Origin: Caldicoprobacter algeriensis
Lineage (GTDB): Bacteria; Bacillota; Clostridia; Caldicoprobacterales; Caldicoprobacteraceae
Reading direction: 5' to 3'
NCBI RefSeq assembly: GCF_023838525.1
Contig: NZ_JAHUQD010000012.1
Location: 1-64,000 of the forward strand
DNA: 64,000 nucleotides
Made by a program: the position numbers and the translations under genes. The stretch's first letter is position 1. The number at the start of each line of letters is the position of its first letter. Under the pieces are notes generated by a model that saw nothing but the letters and a program-made list of their open reading frames with translations, was not told the origin of the DNA and searched no databases. Shown in pieces: positions 6,256 to 15,377 of the stretch.

Positions 6256-8880
6256 CTATTGCTGTTTGGCCTTCTCGACCAGGCGGTACAGAATGTTCAT
6301 CGCCTCAATGGGAGTGATGTTCAAAACGTCGATGCTTTTAAGCTCCTCTTCAATCTCCGATGGCCTTGGGATAAAAAATGAAAGCTGCTCACCCGTAGGC
6401 TTTTTCTCGGCTACATAGGAGGTGGCAGCAGAGCTTTTCCTGGCGATGTCAGATTCTTCAAGCTGGGACAGTATGGCCTTGGCCCTTTCAATGACCGGTT
6501 CAGGCAGGCCGGCCAGCCTAGCCACCTGTATCCCAAAGCTCTTGTCAGAACCACCTCTCACGATCTTCCTTAGAAATATGATGTTATCCCCCTGCTCCTT
6601 GACGGATACGCAGTAGTTTTTGACGCCCGGCAGCTTGCCCTCCAGCTCGGTGAGCTCGTGATAATGGGTGGCGAACAGGGTCTTACAGCCCAGAGACTTT
6701 TGCGTGCAGATATATTCTATCACGGCCCATGCGATGCTGAGGCCATCGAATGTGCTGGTCCCTCGGCCGATCTCATCCAGAATGAGCAGACTGTCTGGAG
6801 TGGCGTTGTGCAGTATGTTGGCCACCTCGTTCATCTCAACCATAAAGGTGCTTTGACCGGCAGCCAGGTCGTCCGATGCCCCTATACGCGTGAATATTCT
6901 ATCTACTATGCCGATTTTGGCCTCACGGGCAGGGACAAAGCTGCCTATCTGGGCCATGAGCACTATGAGGGCCACCTGCCTCATGTAAGTGCTTTTCCCG
7001 GCCATATTGGGGCCGGTGATTATCATCAGGCGATGGTCCATCTTGTCAAGGTATGTGTCATTTGGCACAAACATGCCGCTGGATAAGGTCTTTTCCACTA
7101 CCGGGTGCCGCCCCTCTTTTATGGAAATAACGCCATCGGTGGTAATTTGGGGGCGCACATAATCGTTCTCTATGGCCACCTTTGCCAGGGAACAGAGAAC
7201 ATCCAGAGTCGAGATTATTTGAGCTGTGGCCTGTATCCTGTAAACGTGCCTGGCAATCTCCTCCCTTATTTTCAGAAAGATCTGGTATTCCAGCTGAACG
7301 CTCTTTTCCTCTGCACCCAAAATGGTGTCTTCCATCTCTTTAAGCTCGGGAGTGATATATCGTTCGGCATTGGCCAGGGTTTGCTTGCGTATATAGTATT
7401 CGGGCACCATATCGTAATATGACTTGGTAACCTCGATATAGTAGCCAAACACTTTATTGAAGCCCACCCTCAAGTTCTTTATGCCGGTTTTCTCCCTTTC
7501 CTTCTGCTCGAGAGAAGCGATCCATTCTTTGCCCTCACGCATGGCTCTTCGGTACTGGTCAAGCTGGGCGTCGTATCCGTCCTTTATGATATTGCCATCC
7601 TTGATGGTGGGCGGAGGGTCTTCGGCAATGGACTCCTCAATCAAGTTGTATATGTCATCCAAGGTATCCAGGTTAACGTATGCATCTTTGAGTATGGCAG
7701 ACTTGCAATGCTCCACCAGCTTTTTTATATCGGGTAGATTCTTCACCGACTGCTTGAGGGAGAGCAGGTCCCGTGCGTTGGCAGTGCCGTAAGATATGCG
7801 TGCCATCAGCCTCTCAAGGTCGTAGACACGCTTCAGCATGGCGCACAGGTCATCCAGCAAAATCCTGTCGCTGCAAAGCTCCTCAACCCCATCCAGCCGG
7901 TACTCTATCTCTTCCTTTTTTATGAGGGGTTGCTGTATCCACTTCCTTATAAGTCGGCCACCCATGGCAGTGCTGGTCTTGTCAAGCAACCACAGCAGCG
8001 AACCCCTTTTGTCCTTCTCCCGTATGGTCTCGGTAAGCTCGAGGTTTCTCCTGGTGGCGGCGTCAAGCACCATGTAGGACTCAAGGTAATAGGGCTTAAT
8101 GCGGGTTATATGGCGCAGGGCGTTTTTTTGCGTCTCGGTCAGGTACTCCATCAGCGCGCCGGCTGCACAGATGCCGTAACCCATGTGCTGACAGCCAAAC
8201 CCTTCCAGGGAATGCACCGAAAAGTGCTGTATGAGCTTCTGGTATGCGGAATTATAGCTGTATGCCCACTCGTGGTAAAGGGTGATAAAGGGCGAACACC
8301 GTTCTTTCAATGTGCCCAGCAGGTGCTGATCAAGCTCGGCGCTCTGGTTTATCAATATCTCTCGTGGAGCGACCCTGGATAGCTCGTCCAACAATTTAGC
8401 TTGAGCATTCTGCCCTGTGATCTGGCTAACGTAGAATTCACCAGTTGACACGTCCACTATTGAAAATCCGAAATTCGGTCCGTCCTTGAATATGGATACA
8501 AGGTAGTTGTTGTTCTTTTCCTCCAGCATGGAGTCTTCCAGCACCGTACCTGGCGTTATAACCCTTACCACCTGCCGTTCCACCAGGCCCTTGGTCTCTT
8601 CAGGATCCTGCATCTGTTCGCATATGGCAATTTTGTAGCCCTTTTCGATTAATCTGGCAATGTACCCCTCAACCGAGTGATAGGGAACGCCGCACATGGG
8701 GGCGCGCTCTTTCAAGCCGCAATCCCGGCCGGTCAGCGCTATTTCCAGCTCTCTTGAGGCTATTACGGCATCGTCAAAGAACAGCTCGTAAAAGTCCCCC
8801 AGCCTAAAAAAAAGAAGAGCGTCTTTATATTGCTCTTTGATTTTCATGTATTGCTGCATCATGGGAGTAAGGCCAGCCAT
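6256..8880 (-). CDS. mutS: MutS, DNA mismatch-recognition ATPase
   Basis: MutS dimers bind mismatches and small loops and recruit MutL. At 874 residues it is normal MutS1 length. The mismatch-wedging Phe-x-Glu motif is in GDFYELF (Phe30, Glu32). The ABC-type ATPase has Walker A GPNMAGKST (623-631), then the signature region with STFMVEM, Walker B LLILDEIGRG, and the THYHE switch. The C-terminal tail ends in an acidic/helical segment used for dimer or clamp contacts in the family. It follows miaB by 73 bases and leads directly to mutL. Confidence 0.97.
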   Translation of the reverse strand: MAGLTPMMQQYMKIKEQYKDALLFFRLGDFYELFFDDAVIASRELEIALTGRDCGLKERAPMCGVPYHSVEGYIARLIEKGYKIAICEQMQDPEETKGLVERQVVRVITPGTVLEDSMLEEKNNNYLVSIFKDGPNFGFSIVDVSTGEFYVSQITGQNAQAKLLDELSRVAPREILINQSAELDQHLLGTLKERCSPFITLYHEWAYSYNSAYQKLIQHFSVHSLEGFGCQHMGYGICAAGALMEYLTETQKNALRHITRIKPYYLESYMVLDAATRRNLELTETIREKDKRGSLLWLLDKTSTAMGGRLIRKWIQQPLIKKEEIEYRLDGVEELCSDRILLDDLCAMLKRVYDLERLMARISYGTANARDLLSLKQSVKNLPDIKKLVEHCKSAILKDAYVNLDTLDDIYNLIEESIAEDPPPTIKDGNIIKDGYDAQLDQYRRAMREGKEWIASLEQKEREKTGIKNLRVGFNKVFGYYIEVTKSYYDMVPEYYIRKQTLANAERYITPELKEMEDTILGAEEKSVQLEYQIFLKIREEIARHVYRIQATAQIISTLDVLCSLAKVAIENDYVRPQITTDGVISIKEGRHPVVEKTLSSGMFVPNDTYLDKMDHRLMIITGPNMAGKSTYMRQVALIVLMAQIGSFVPAREAKIGIVDRIFTRIGASDDLAAGQSTFMVEMNEVANILHNATPDSLLILDEIGRGTSTFDGLSIAWAVIEYICTQKSLGCKTLFATHYHELTELEGKLPGVKNYCVSVKEQGDNIIFLRKIVRGGSDKSFGIQVARLAGLPEPVIERAKAILSQLEESDIARKSSAATSYVAEKKPTGEQLSFFIPRPSEIEEELKSIDVLNITPIEAMNILYRLVEKAKQQ

Positions 8881-8953
8881 ACAAAAACCTCCCCATCATC
8901 AACCACGTAATCGCTTTCAACCATTGTCGCTGCAACCAAGCTTTGATATTCTA

Positions 8954-10333
8954 TCACACTAAAACTCCATCCAGCGTCCAGGCTTTGGGAAGCGTAATCT
9001 TCACATTTACAAGCTGTCCTGTCAGCCCTTCATCCCCTTCGAAGTGCACCAGCTTATTTGTACGTGTTCTACCCGACAGCTTTTCGGGATTGTTCTTGCT
9101 CACACCTTCCACCAGCACCTCAACAACCCTGTCCAAGTACTGTTGATTTTTGGCTTTGCTTATCTCGGTCTGGAGTTCTATCAGCCTGTTTAGCCTGTCC
9201 TTCTTGACATCTTCATCCACCTGATCAGGCATAGTAGCAGCCGGCGTACCCCGCCGCGGAGAGTACATAAAAGTGAACGCCGAATCGTACTGCACCCTTC
9301 TCACCATGTCAAGGGTATCTTGAAAGTCCTCTTCGGTCTCTCCCGGGAAACCGACTATTAGGTCCGTGGTAATGGCTATGCCGGGAATCCTCTCGCGAAG
9401 CCTGTCCACCAGCTTGAGGTAGTCCTCTCTGGTATAATGCCTGTTCATCTTGCGAAGTATGCGATCGCTCCCAGCCTGAAGCGGCAGGTGAATGTGCTCG
9501 CATACCTTTTCGCATTCCGCCATCGTATCTATGAGGTCCTGGGACAGGTCCTTGGGATGGGAGGTAACAAACCTGATCCTCTCAATACCATCAATTTTAT
9601 TCACGTCCCTCAGCAGGTCGGGGAACAGGTACTCACCGCCCAGGTCCTTGCCATAGGAATTCACGTTCTGCCCCAGCAGGGTAATTTCTTTGTAACCTTG
9701 CTGCGCCAGTTCTCTGGCTTCGTCTAATATATCCTGGGGTCTTCGGCTCCTCTCGCGGCCGCGAACATACGGAACGATGCAATAGGTGCAGAAGTTATTG
9801 CAGCCGTACATTATGGTGATATAGGCCGATACGCCTGTGGCTCTGCGCGGCCTTAACCTCTCTATTATTCCTCCTTCTTCATCCAGCACTTCCACAACCG
9901 GATGTTCAGTTGACAGGGCTTCGTACAGCAGCTTGGGGAAATGGTGCAGGTTATGCGTGCCGAACACCAGATCCACAAACGGAAACTTCTTTATGAGCTC
10001 CTCGGCCGCTCCCTTTTGCTGCATCATGCACCCGCAAACGCCAATGACCAGGTTTGGCTTTTTGCGCTTATATGGCTGCAGTGCCCCTACGTTTCCGTAG
10101 ACCCTCTGTTCGGCATGCTCGCGTACACAGCAGGTATTGAAGAGTATGAGGTCGGCTTCTTCAATGTTGGGCGTCTCCTGGTACCCCATTTCAAGCAGCA
10201 TGCCGGCCAGCTTTTCGGAATCATGGACGTTCATCTGGCAGCCATATGTCACTATATGGTATTTAAGATTCCTATCATCTGTCAGCTGCCTTACAGCCTC
10301 GATGTAATCCAGTTGTTCCACCCTTATCGCCAT
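8954..10333 (-). CDS. miaB: MiaB, tRNA 2-methylthio-N6-isopentenyladenosine synthase
   Basis: This is a radical-SAM methylthiotransferase that adds a methylthio group to i6A37, the product of MiaA. The N-terminal UPF0004 domain has cluster cysteines in YGCQMN (Cys32), NTCCVRE (68/69) and VCGCMMQ (100/102). The radical-SAM CxxxCxxC is Cys178, Cys182, Cys185 ([10 protein letters not shown]). A TRAM domain closes the C-terminus (from about 390). [10 protein letters not shown] after the SAM motif is typical of MiaB. It is the first gene after a strong promoter, and heads the mutSL-miaA-hfq group. Confidence 0.97.
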   Translation of the reverse strand: MAIRVEQLDYIEAVRQLTDDRNLKYHIVTYGCQMNVHDSEKLAGMLLEMGYQETPNIEEADLILFNTCCVREHAEQRVYGNVGALQPYKRKKPNLVIGVCGCMMQQKGAAEELIKKFPFVDLVFGTHNLHHFPKLLYEALSTEHPVVEVLDEEGGIIERLRPRRATGVSAYITIMYGCNNFCTYCIVPYVRGRERSRRPQDILDEARELAQQGYKEITLLGQNVNSYGKDLGGEYLFPDLLRDVNKIDGIERIRFVTSHPKDLSQDLIDTMAECEKVCEHIHLPLQAGSDRILRKMNRHYTREDYLKLVDRLRERIPGIAITTDLIVGFPGETEEDFQDTLDMVRRVQYDSAFTFMYSPRRGTPAATMPDQVDEDVKKDRLNRLIELQTEISKAKNQQYLDRVVEVLVEGVSKNNPEKLSGRTRTNKLVHFEGDEGLTGQLVNVKITLPKAWTLDGVLV

Positions 10334-10373
10334 TTTAGCCTCCCTTGCATCTCCTTTTTACGTTTCATTGATT

Positions 10374-10402
10374 ATTATATCCTGGTACACAGCTTTATGC
10401 AA
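10374..10402 (-). promoter_or_regulatory. Promoter of miaB-mutSL-miaA-hfq
   Basis: Minus-strand TTGCAT (10402-10397) and TATAAT (10379-10374) are 17 bases apart. They sit between the stop of the M16 peptidase gene and miaB. Confidence 0.78.
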
Positions 10403-10411
10403 GCTACAACC

Positions 10412-11677
10412 TCAAGACGCGTCATAACTAGTGCCATCCAGCACATTTTCACGGCCCACCACCGCAATGGCCATGGTATCGGGAGATAGAACTTGGTCTA
10501 CCACTCTCATCACGTCATCCATTGTGGCATTTTCAATCTTGGCAAGTATCTCCTCGGGGGTCCTTACCACTCCCAGGAGCAATTCAGATTTCCCTATCGC
10601 GTTCATCCTGCTACTGCTGCTTTCCAGCCCTAAAATGTAGTTGCCTTTCAGTTGTTCTTTGGCGGTATTGAACTCATCGCGGGAAATACCCTCTGTCTTG
10701 ACCTTCTGTATCTCCTCCATGATCAAATCTGCCACCTTCTTGGCCTGCGATGGCTTCATGCTGGCATAGATGGTAAACAGGCCACCGCAGGTGTAAAAAG
10801 ACGGATAGGACATGACGGAATACACCAGCCCCTTGTCCTCCCTTATGTTCTGGAAAAGCCGTGAGCTCATGCCTCCGCCAAAGAGGTTGTTGAATATCAT
10901 GAGAGGATACGTATCGTCCTGTCCCAGCGGTATCCCTGGATACCCAATGCACATGTGTACCTGCTCTATATCCTTCCATTTAAAGAGGTTCCTCGACTGA
11001 TAAAGGGGCGCCGGGACGCTACATTGTCCTACAGTATAGTCTGACTGTTTCTTCCAATCCCCAAAAAATTTCTCTAACAAATCGATCAACTGCTGTTCAT
11101 CAAAGTTGCCAGCTACCGATATCACCGTATTTTGCGGCAAATATTTTTCATCCAAAAAAGAAACCAGCCTCTCACGGTTGAGGTCAAGTATGAATCTTTG
11201 GCTGCCCAGTATGGAATTTGCCAGCGGGTGCTTGCCCACCAGGGCTTCGGCCAGCAGGTCATGTACCAGATCCTCTGGCGAATCCTCATACATCAGTATC
11301 TCTTCCAGCACGACGCCCTTTTCCTTTTCCATCTCAACGGGGTCCAGCAAGGAATTGATGATCATATCCGACAGGACGTCTATGGCCCGCGGCAGGTGTT
11401 CATCGATCACGTTGCTGTAATAGCAGGTACATTCCTTTGCCGTAAAGGCGTTCAGCTGGCCTCCCACAGCATCCATGGCCTGGGCGATCTGCTTGGCAGT
11501 ACGGTTTTTGGTACCTTTAAAGAGCATGTGCTCGATAAAATGCGGCATACCGCTGCTCTCAAAATCCTCGTAAAGAGAGCCCACCGCAAACCATACACCT
11601 ATAGATACCGAACGGAAATATGGAATTTTCTCTGTTACGATTCGTATCCCATTGTCGAGTTGATATCTCTTATACAT
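10412..11677 (-). CDS. M16-family zinc peptidase, YmxG/MlpA-like
   Basis: This is a pitrilysin/insulinase-family protein of 421 residues. The inverted zinc motif HFIEH (His46, Glu49, His50) is intact, and LEEILMYEDSPED holds the third ligand region. A second, catalytically inactive M16 half follows (from about 190). The Bacillus homologue YmxG (MlpA) is encoded after pnp and ylxY as here; its substrates are poorly known. The frame opens further upstream at 11755, but the ATG at 11677 has AAAGGTG in front and begins MYKRYQLDNG, the usual family N-terminus. No signal peptide is visible, so it is probably cytoplasmic. Confidence 0.9.
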   Translation of the reverse strand: MYKRYQLDNGIRIVTEKIPYFRSVSIGVWFAVGSLYEDFESSGMPHFIEHMLFKGTKNRTAKQIAQAMDAVGGQLNAFTAKECTCYYSNVIDEHLPRAIDVLSDMIINSLLDPVEMEKEKGVVLEEILMYEDSPEDLVHDLLAEALVGKHPLANSILGSQRFILDLNRERLVSFLDEKYLPQNTVISVAGNFDEQQLIDLLEKFFGDWKKQSDYTVGQCSVPAPLYQSRNLFKWKDIEQVHMCIGYPGIPLGQDDTYPLMIFNNLFGGGMSSRLFQNIREDKGLVYSVMSYPSFYTCGGLFTIYASMKPSQAKKVADLIMEEIQKVKTEGISRDEFNTAKEQLKGNYILGLESSSSRMNAIGKSELLLGVVRTPEEILAKIENATMDDVMRVVDQVLSPDTMAIAVVGRENVLDGTSYDAS

Positions 11678-11751
11678 CCATTTCACCTTTCCTGTTTGAC
11701 TTTTTAATTTCAGAGAGTATTTTATCAAAATATCACGGATGATATGGCTTT

Positions 11752-12462
11752 TCATTCATTCAGCAAATCGGATATACGCCCAATCTCGTAACCCCTCTGG
11801 CGAAGGCCATTTATGATTAGCGGCAGCGCCTTTATGGTGTCTTCCGTCGGGTGCATCAAGATAAAAGCGCCGTTGTGGGGATTTTTAAACACCCTCTTAA
11901 TGATGCTGTCGACTCCGTCGCCTCTCCAGTCAATGGTATCAATGCTCCACATGATGGTCTTGTACCCCAGGGACCGAGCAGCCTGCAGGGTGGCACTGTT
12001 GAAATCCCCGTAAGGCGGTGCAAAAAGGCGGGTCTTAACCCCTGTTATCCTTTCTATCGCCTTTTCGGCCTTCATTATCTCCTCGCGATTTTGTTCTAAG
12101 TCGAGCTTGCTGTGGTACTTATGGCTGTACCCGTGGTTGCCCAGCTCATGCCCTTCCTGTACCATTCTCTTCAGCAGCTCGGGATTTTGCTCGGCCCATT
12201 GCCCGCCTATAAAAAAGGTGATCTTTATGCCGTGTTGTTTGAATATGTCCAGCATTGCGGGCACATACTCGGTACCCCATACCACGTTGCACTCAAATGC
12301 AACCCGGGGCTGAGATTCATCTCCCTTGTATATTGGGTTTCCCGATGAGAGGTAGCTGAGCACGTACAGCGCTTCACCACGCCCTGAAGACAGAATAAAG
12401 GCTATTAGTGCGGCCACCGCGAAGCACAGGATCAAAGTCTTTTTCCTTAAGACGATAATCAT
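11752..12462 (-). CDS. ylxY: Polysaccharide deacetylase-family protein, YlxY-like
   Basis: This 236-residue protein has an N-terminal signal anchor (about residues 6-28) and a NodB/CE4 polysaccharide deacetylase domain outside the membrane. Motif 2 is GNHGYSHKYH with its zinc histidines, and RLFAPPYGDF forms motif 3. Motif 1, normally TFDD or FDxSWG with the catalytic and metal aspartates, reads AFECNVVWG here and contains no aspartate, so classic deacetylase activity is uncertain. Position between pnp and an M16 peptidase is the same as Bacillus ylxY. The leader contains an inverted repeat that overlaps the ribosome binding site. Confidence 0.88.
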   Translation of the reverse strand: MIIVLRKKTLILCFAVAALIAFILSSGRGEALYVLSYLSSGNPIYKGDESQPRVAFECNVVWGTEYVPAMLDIFKQHGIKITFFIGGQWAEQNPELLKRMVQEGHELGNHGYSHKYHSKLDLEQNREEIMKAEKAIERITGVKTRLFAPPYGDFNSATLQAARSLGYKTIMWSIDTIDWRGDGVDSIIKRVFKNPHNGAFILMHPTEDTIKALPLIINGLRQRGYEIGRISDLLNE

Positions 12463-12466
12463 AAAA

Positions 12467-12525
12467 TCTTTTCACCCCTGAACAAAAATGTTCCATTAAA
12501 ATAGGTATTCAGCGGGTGAAAAGAT
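12467..12525 (-). promoter_or_regulatory. Leader hairpin covering the ylxY ribosome binding site
   Basis: On the minus-strand transcript an arm at 12525-12514 (ATCTTTTCACCC) is fully complementary to GGGTGAAAAGAT at 12478-12467, which carries most of the AGGGGTG ribosome binding site and ends three bases before the ylxY ATG. A small GAACA/TGTTC hairpin (12480-12493) lies in the loop. A transcript starting upstream of 12525 would hide the ribosome binding site; one starting inside the loop would not. Confidence 0.55.
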
Positions 12526-12540
12526 ATATGATAAAAATAA

Positions 12541-12578
12541 AATAAAACATAAACTGTTAAAACAGTTTATGTTTTATT
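12541..12578 (-). terminator. Intrinsic terminator after pnp
   Basis: AATAAAACATAAACTGTT (12541-12558) and its exact reverse complement (12561-12578) form an 18-bp stem with two spacer bases. On the minus strand a TTATTTTTAT tract follows. The stem overlaps the pnp stop codon. It ends the rimP-nusA-infB-pnp transcript. Confidence 0.88.
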
Positions 12579-14745
12579 TCTGGTTTCTCCTTAAAGAAGA
12601 ACTACCTGCTTTGCGCTGATGGTGTTGAGGCGATCGCCTGTTCACTTCGCTTTTTGGAGGAGGTGGCAAGACATCCTTTCTTGAGAGGTTGATGCGTCCC
12701 AGTTCATCGATGTCGGTTACCTTAACGGTAATCTCATCACCCACCTTTACCACATCTTCAACCCGTCTGACCCTTTCGTGCGCCAGCTTGGAGATGTGAA
12801 CCAAGCCTTCCTTCCCTGGCAGTATTTCAACAAACGCACCGAAATCAGTAATTCGCAGCACTTTCCCGGAATAGATCTGGCCCACTTCCACATCCCTGGT
12901 TATGTTCTCTATCATGGTCAGCGCCTTCTTTGCATCCTCTATGTTGGGAGAGTAAATATACACCCTTCCGTCCTCTCGTATATCGATCTTTACACCCGTT
13001 TCGCTTATTATCCTGTTAATGGTCTTACCGCCAGGGCCGATCACCTCCCGGATCTTCTCAGGGCTGATGGTGGTGGAAACAATCTTTGGTGCAAAAGGCG
13101 ATACCTCTTTTCTCGGCTCGGATATGACCTGCATCATCTTATCCAGTATAAATAAGCGTCCTTCCCGTGCCTGCTCCAGAGCCATTTCCAGTATGTTTCG
13201 GTCAATGCCCATTATCTTGATGTCCATCTGTATTGCGGTAATGCCTTTTGCAGTGCCGGCCACTTTAAAGTCCATATCACCTGTAGCATCCTCTAATCCC
13301 TGGATATCGGATAGTATCACCACTTGACCGGTTTCTTCGTCCTTTATCAATCCCATGGCTATTCCAGCTACCGGCGCTTTTATGGGTACACCCGCATCCA
13401 GGAGAGCCAGTGTACTTCCGCACACGCTGGCCTGAGAGGTGGAACCATTGGAGCTCATCACTTCAGATACCAATCGAATGGTGTATGGGAACTCCTCTTC
13501 GCTGGGAATCATGGGTTCCAGCGCCCGTTCTGCCAACGCGCCGTGACCTATCTCGCGCCTACCTGGACCTCTCATTGGCCGCGCCTCGCCTACACTGTAG
13601 GGCGGGAAGTTGTAATGGTGCATATAACGCTTGAAGTCCTCTTCCCACAGCCCGTCCAGTACCTGCACATCGCCCAGCGCCCCCAGAGTGCAGGTGGTGA
13701 GCACCTGAGTCTGCCCACGCTGGAACAATGCCGAACCATGGGTACGCGGGAGCAACCCCACTTCACAGTGTATGGGGCGGATCTCCTTTGGCGTCCTCCC
13801 GTCAGGCCTTATGCCCTCTTTGAGTATCATGGTGCGAACGACTTCTTTGGTTATTATGTTGAGCACTTCCTTGATATCGGCCTCTTTTTCAGGGAAGGTC
13901 TCTGCAAAATGCTCCAGCACCTCTTTCTCTACCGCGCTCATCCTTTGTTCGCGTTCACGTTTGTCGGGCGTTCTGACGGCTTCCCTTATCTTTTCGGTGG
14001 CATATTCCCTTACCTGCGCTTCAACCTCGGGGTCGGGTGCATACAGCTCAACCTGGCGCTTGGGCTTCCCAACCTCCTGAACGATCTTTTCCTGGAATTC
14101 CACCAGCTCCTTGATATACTGGTGAGCAAACATTATTGCATCCAGCATCTCAGCCTCGGTTACTTCATTTGCTCCGGCCTCTACCATGAGTATGGCATCT
14201 TTTGTGCCCGAAACGATCAGGTGTAGCTTGCTCTTCTCCCTCTGCTCACTGGTGGGGTTGATGATAAACTGCCCATCGATCATTCCCACAGCCACAGAAC
14301 CCGTGGGTCCAAAGAAGGGGATATCCGAAATGCTCAATGCAATGGAGGAACCCAGCATGGCAAACACATCAGGTGGATAGTCAGGGTCTACCGATAAAGC
14401 CATAGCCACTATGTGTACATCGTTGCGGTACCCTTTGGGGAACAGAGGCCTCAGAGGCCTGTCGATCAGCCTGGCGGTCAATATGGCTTTATCGGTGGGC
14501 TTACCTTCCCTCTTTATAAATCCTCCAGGGATGCGCCCTACAGCATACAGCTTTTCCTCGAAATCCACGGTAAGCGGGAAGAAGTCTATCCCTTCCCTGG
14601 GTTCGTCGGAAGCTGTAGCCGACACAAACACTACGGTATCGCCGCACTGTACAGTACAAGCACCATTTGCTTGTTCAGCCAGCTTTCCTACCTCAACCGT
14701 AATTTTGGCACCTGCTACCTCTGTGGTGTATATCCTGTGTTCCAT
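12574..14745 (-). CDS. pnp: PNPase, polyribonucleotide nucleotidyltransferase
   Basis: PNPase degrades RNA 3'-5' with phosphate, and trims and turns over mRNA with the degradosome. It has two RNase PH-like domains (about 1-230 and 320-540; second with [16 protein letters not shown]) and a helical linker. KH follows (about 555-615, [16 protein letters not shown]), then S1 (about 620-690, [15 protein letters not shown]) and a short basic tail. The frame is open to 14805, but homologues start at [12 protein letters not shown] (ATG 14745). AAAGGAG lies 14 bases before that ATG and 8 bases before an in-frame TTG at 14751, so TTG is a fair alternative start. It follows rpsO and ends in a strong terminator. 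Confidence 0.96.
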   Translation of the reverse strand: MEHRIYTTEVAGAKITVEVGKLAEQANGACTVQCGDTVVFVSATASDEPREGIDFFPLTVDFEEKLYAVGRIPGGFIKREGKPTDKAILTARLIDRPLRPLFPKGYRNDVHIVAMALSVDPDYPPDVFAMLGSSIALSISDIPFFGPTGSVAVGMIDGQFIINPTSEQREKSKLHLIVSGTKDAILMVEAGANEVTEAEMLDAIMFAHQYIKELVEFQEKIVQEVGKPKRQVELYAPDPEVEAQVREYATEKIREAVRTPDKREREQRMSAVEKEVLEHFAETFPEKEADIKEVLNIITKEVVRTMILKEGIRPDGRTPKEIRPIHCEVGLLPRTHGSALFQRGQTQVLTTCTLGALGDVQVLDGLWEEDFKRYMHHYNFPPYSVGEARPMRGPGRREIGHGALAERALEPMIPSEEEFPYTIRLVSEVMSSNGSTSQASVCGSTLALLDAGVPIKAPVAGIAMGLIKDEETGQVVILSDIQGLEDATGDMDFKVAGTAKGITAIQMDIKIMGIDRNILEMALEQAREGRLFILDKMMQVISEPRKEVSPFAPKIVSTTISPEKIREVIGPGGKTINRIISETGVKIDIREDGRVYIYSPNIEDAKKALTMIENITRDVEVGQIYSGKVLRITDFGAFVEILPGKEGLVHISKLAHERVRRVEDVVKVGDEITVKVTDIDELGRINLSRKDVLPPPPKSEVNRRSPQHHQRKAGSSSLRRNQK

Positions 14746-14805
14746 CCCCAACCATTCATCTCCTTTCATGCTTAAATTCTTGTTATTTGTTATAAGTTTA
14801 TCCAA

Positions 14806-15006
14806 TCAAAAATTAAACTACATCTAGTTTATCTTATCCGTCAAATTTATATCTTCTTACTTTGAAAAAATCTTTCTATTATCAGTTATCATCGGCGTTA
14901 TTCCCTAGGTAGCGTGTGAGGACATTACACGCCTCAGCTCAGCCACCATTATTAAACAGATACATAATAAGCAATGGAGCGGGCATCCCCGCTCCACCTT
15001 CTATCT
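14806..15006 (-). promoter_or_regulatory. pnp leader with two hairpins
   Basis: This stretch is non-coding. TGGAGCGGG (14975-14983) pairs with CCCGCTCCA (14988-14996) just after the rpsO stop. Its trailing sequence is only moderately T-rich, so it may be a weak terminator or a processing site. Further on, GCGTGT (14912-14917) pairs with ACACGC (14927-14932), with a competing TGAGG/CCTCA pairing. A weak TTTAAT-17-TATAAC pair lies close to pnp. The E. coli pnp leader is an RNase III/PNPase control target; whether this one is similar is unknown. Confidence 0.45.
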
Positions 15007-15270
15007 CTATTTCCTCAAGTTCAGCTTTGACACAATAGCACGGTAACGCTCAATGTCCTTCTTCATGAGGTAATTGAGCAAAGCGCGTCTCCGGCCTACC
15101 ATCATGAGAAGTCCTCTACGAGAATGATGGTCCTTTTTGTGTACCTTCAGGTGTTCAGTCAAATGATTGATCCTCTCGGTCAGCAATGCAATCTGCACTT
15201 CAGGAGAACCGGTGTCATTCTCATGGAGCTTATAAGCATCGATGATTTGCCTCTTCAATTCCTTGTCCAT
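15007..15270 (-). CDS. rpsO: Ribosomal protein S15
   Basis: The 87-residue protein binds 16S rRNA helices in the platform of the small subunit. It shows the usual [19 protein letters not shown] segment and [21 protein letters not shown]-binding block. GGAGGTG lies about 10 bases before the ATG. The ribF-rpsO-pnp order is conserved in Firmicutes. The 107-base spacer in front contains stem-loops that may serve S15 autoregulation. Confidence 0.98.
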   Translation of the reverse strand: MDKELKRQIIDAYKLHENDTGSPEVQIALLTERINHLTEHLKVHKKDHHSRRGLLMMVGRRRALLNYLMKKDIERYRAIVSKLNLRK

Positions 15271-15377
15271 TTCTTTGTTTCACCTCCATTGCATTCTAAT
15301 ATAATCGCCACAACCTTAGTATTACGCCGGAGGCACGTAAAACCAAGGAAGTGGTTGGTTGCCCGAATGTTATTTTA
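15271..15377 (-). promoter_or_regulatory. rpsO leader with candidate stem-loops
   Basis: This is the spacer between ribF and rpsO. AACCAA (15341-15346) pairs with TTGGTT (15355-15360), and on the minus strand TTACG/CGTAA encloses a CCTCCGG loop. TTGGTT-16-TAATAC is a weak candidate promoter. In several bacteria S15 represses its own mRNA through a leader structure; that role here is inferred. Confidence 0.35.

Noticed and set aside
5651-6418. 255-codon open frame on the plus strand opposite mutL/mutS
   Set aside because: It is antisense to the conserved MutL ATPase domain, has no recognisable family and crosses two real genes.
12480-12493. GAACAAAAATGTTC as a fourth LexA box
   Set aside because: The GAAC and GTTC halves are six bases apart rather than four, and the outer C and G are missing; it is better explained as a small hairpin in the ylxY leader.
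13324-14226. 300-codon open frame on the plus strand opposite pnp
   Set aside because: It lies wholly inside pnp on the other strand, has no domain I recognise and no ribosome binding site; it reflects the codon bias of pnp.
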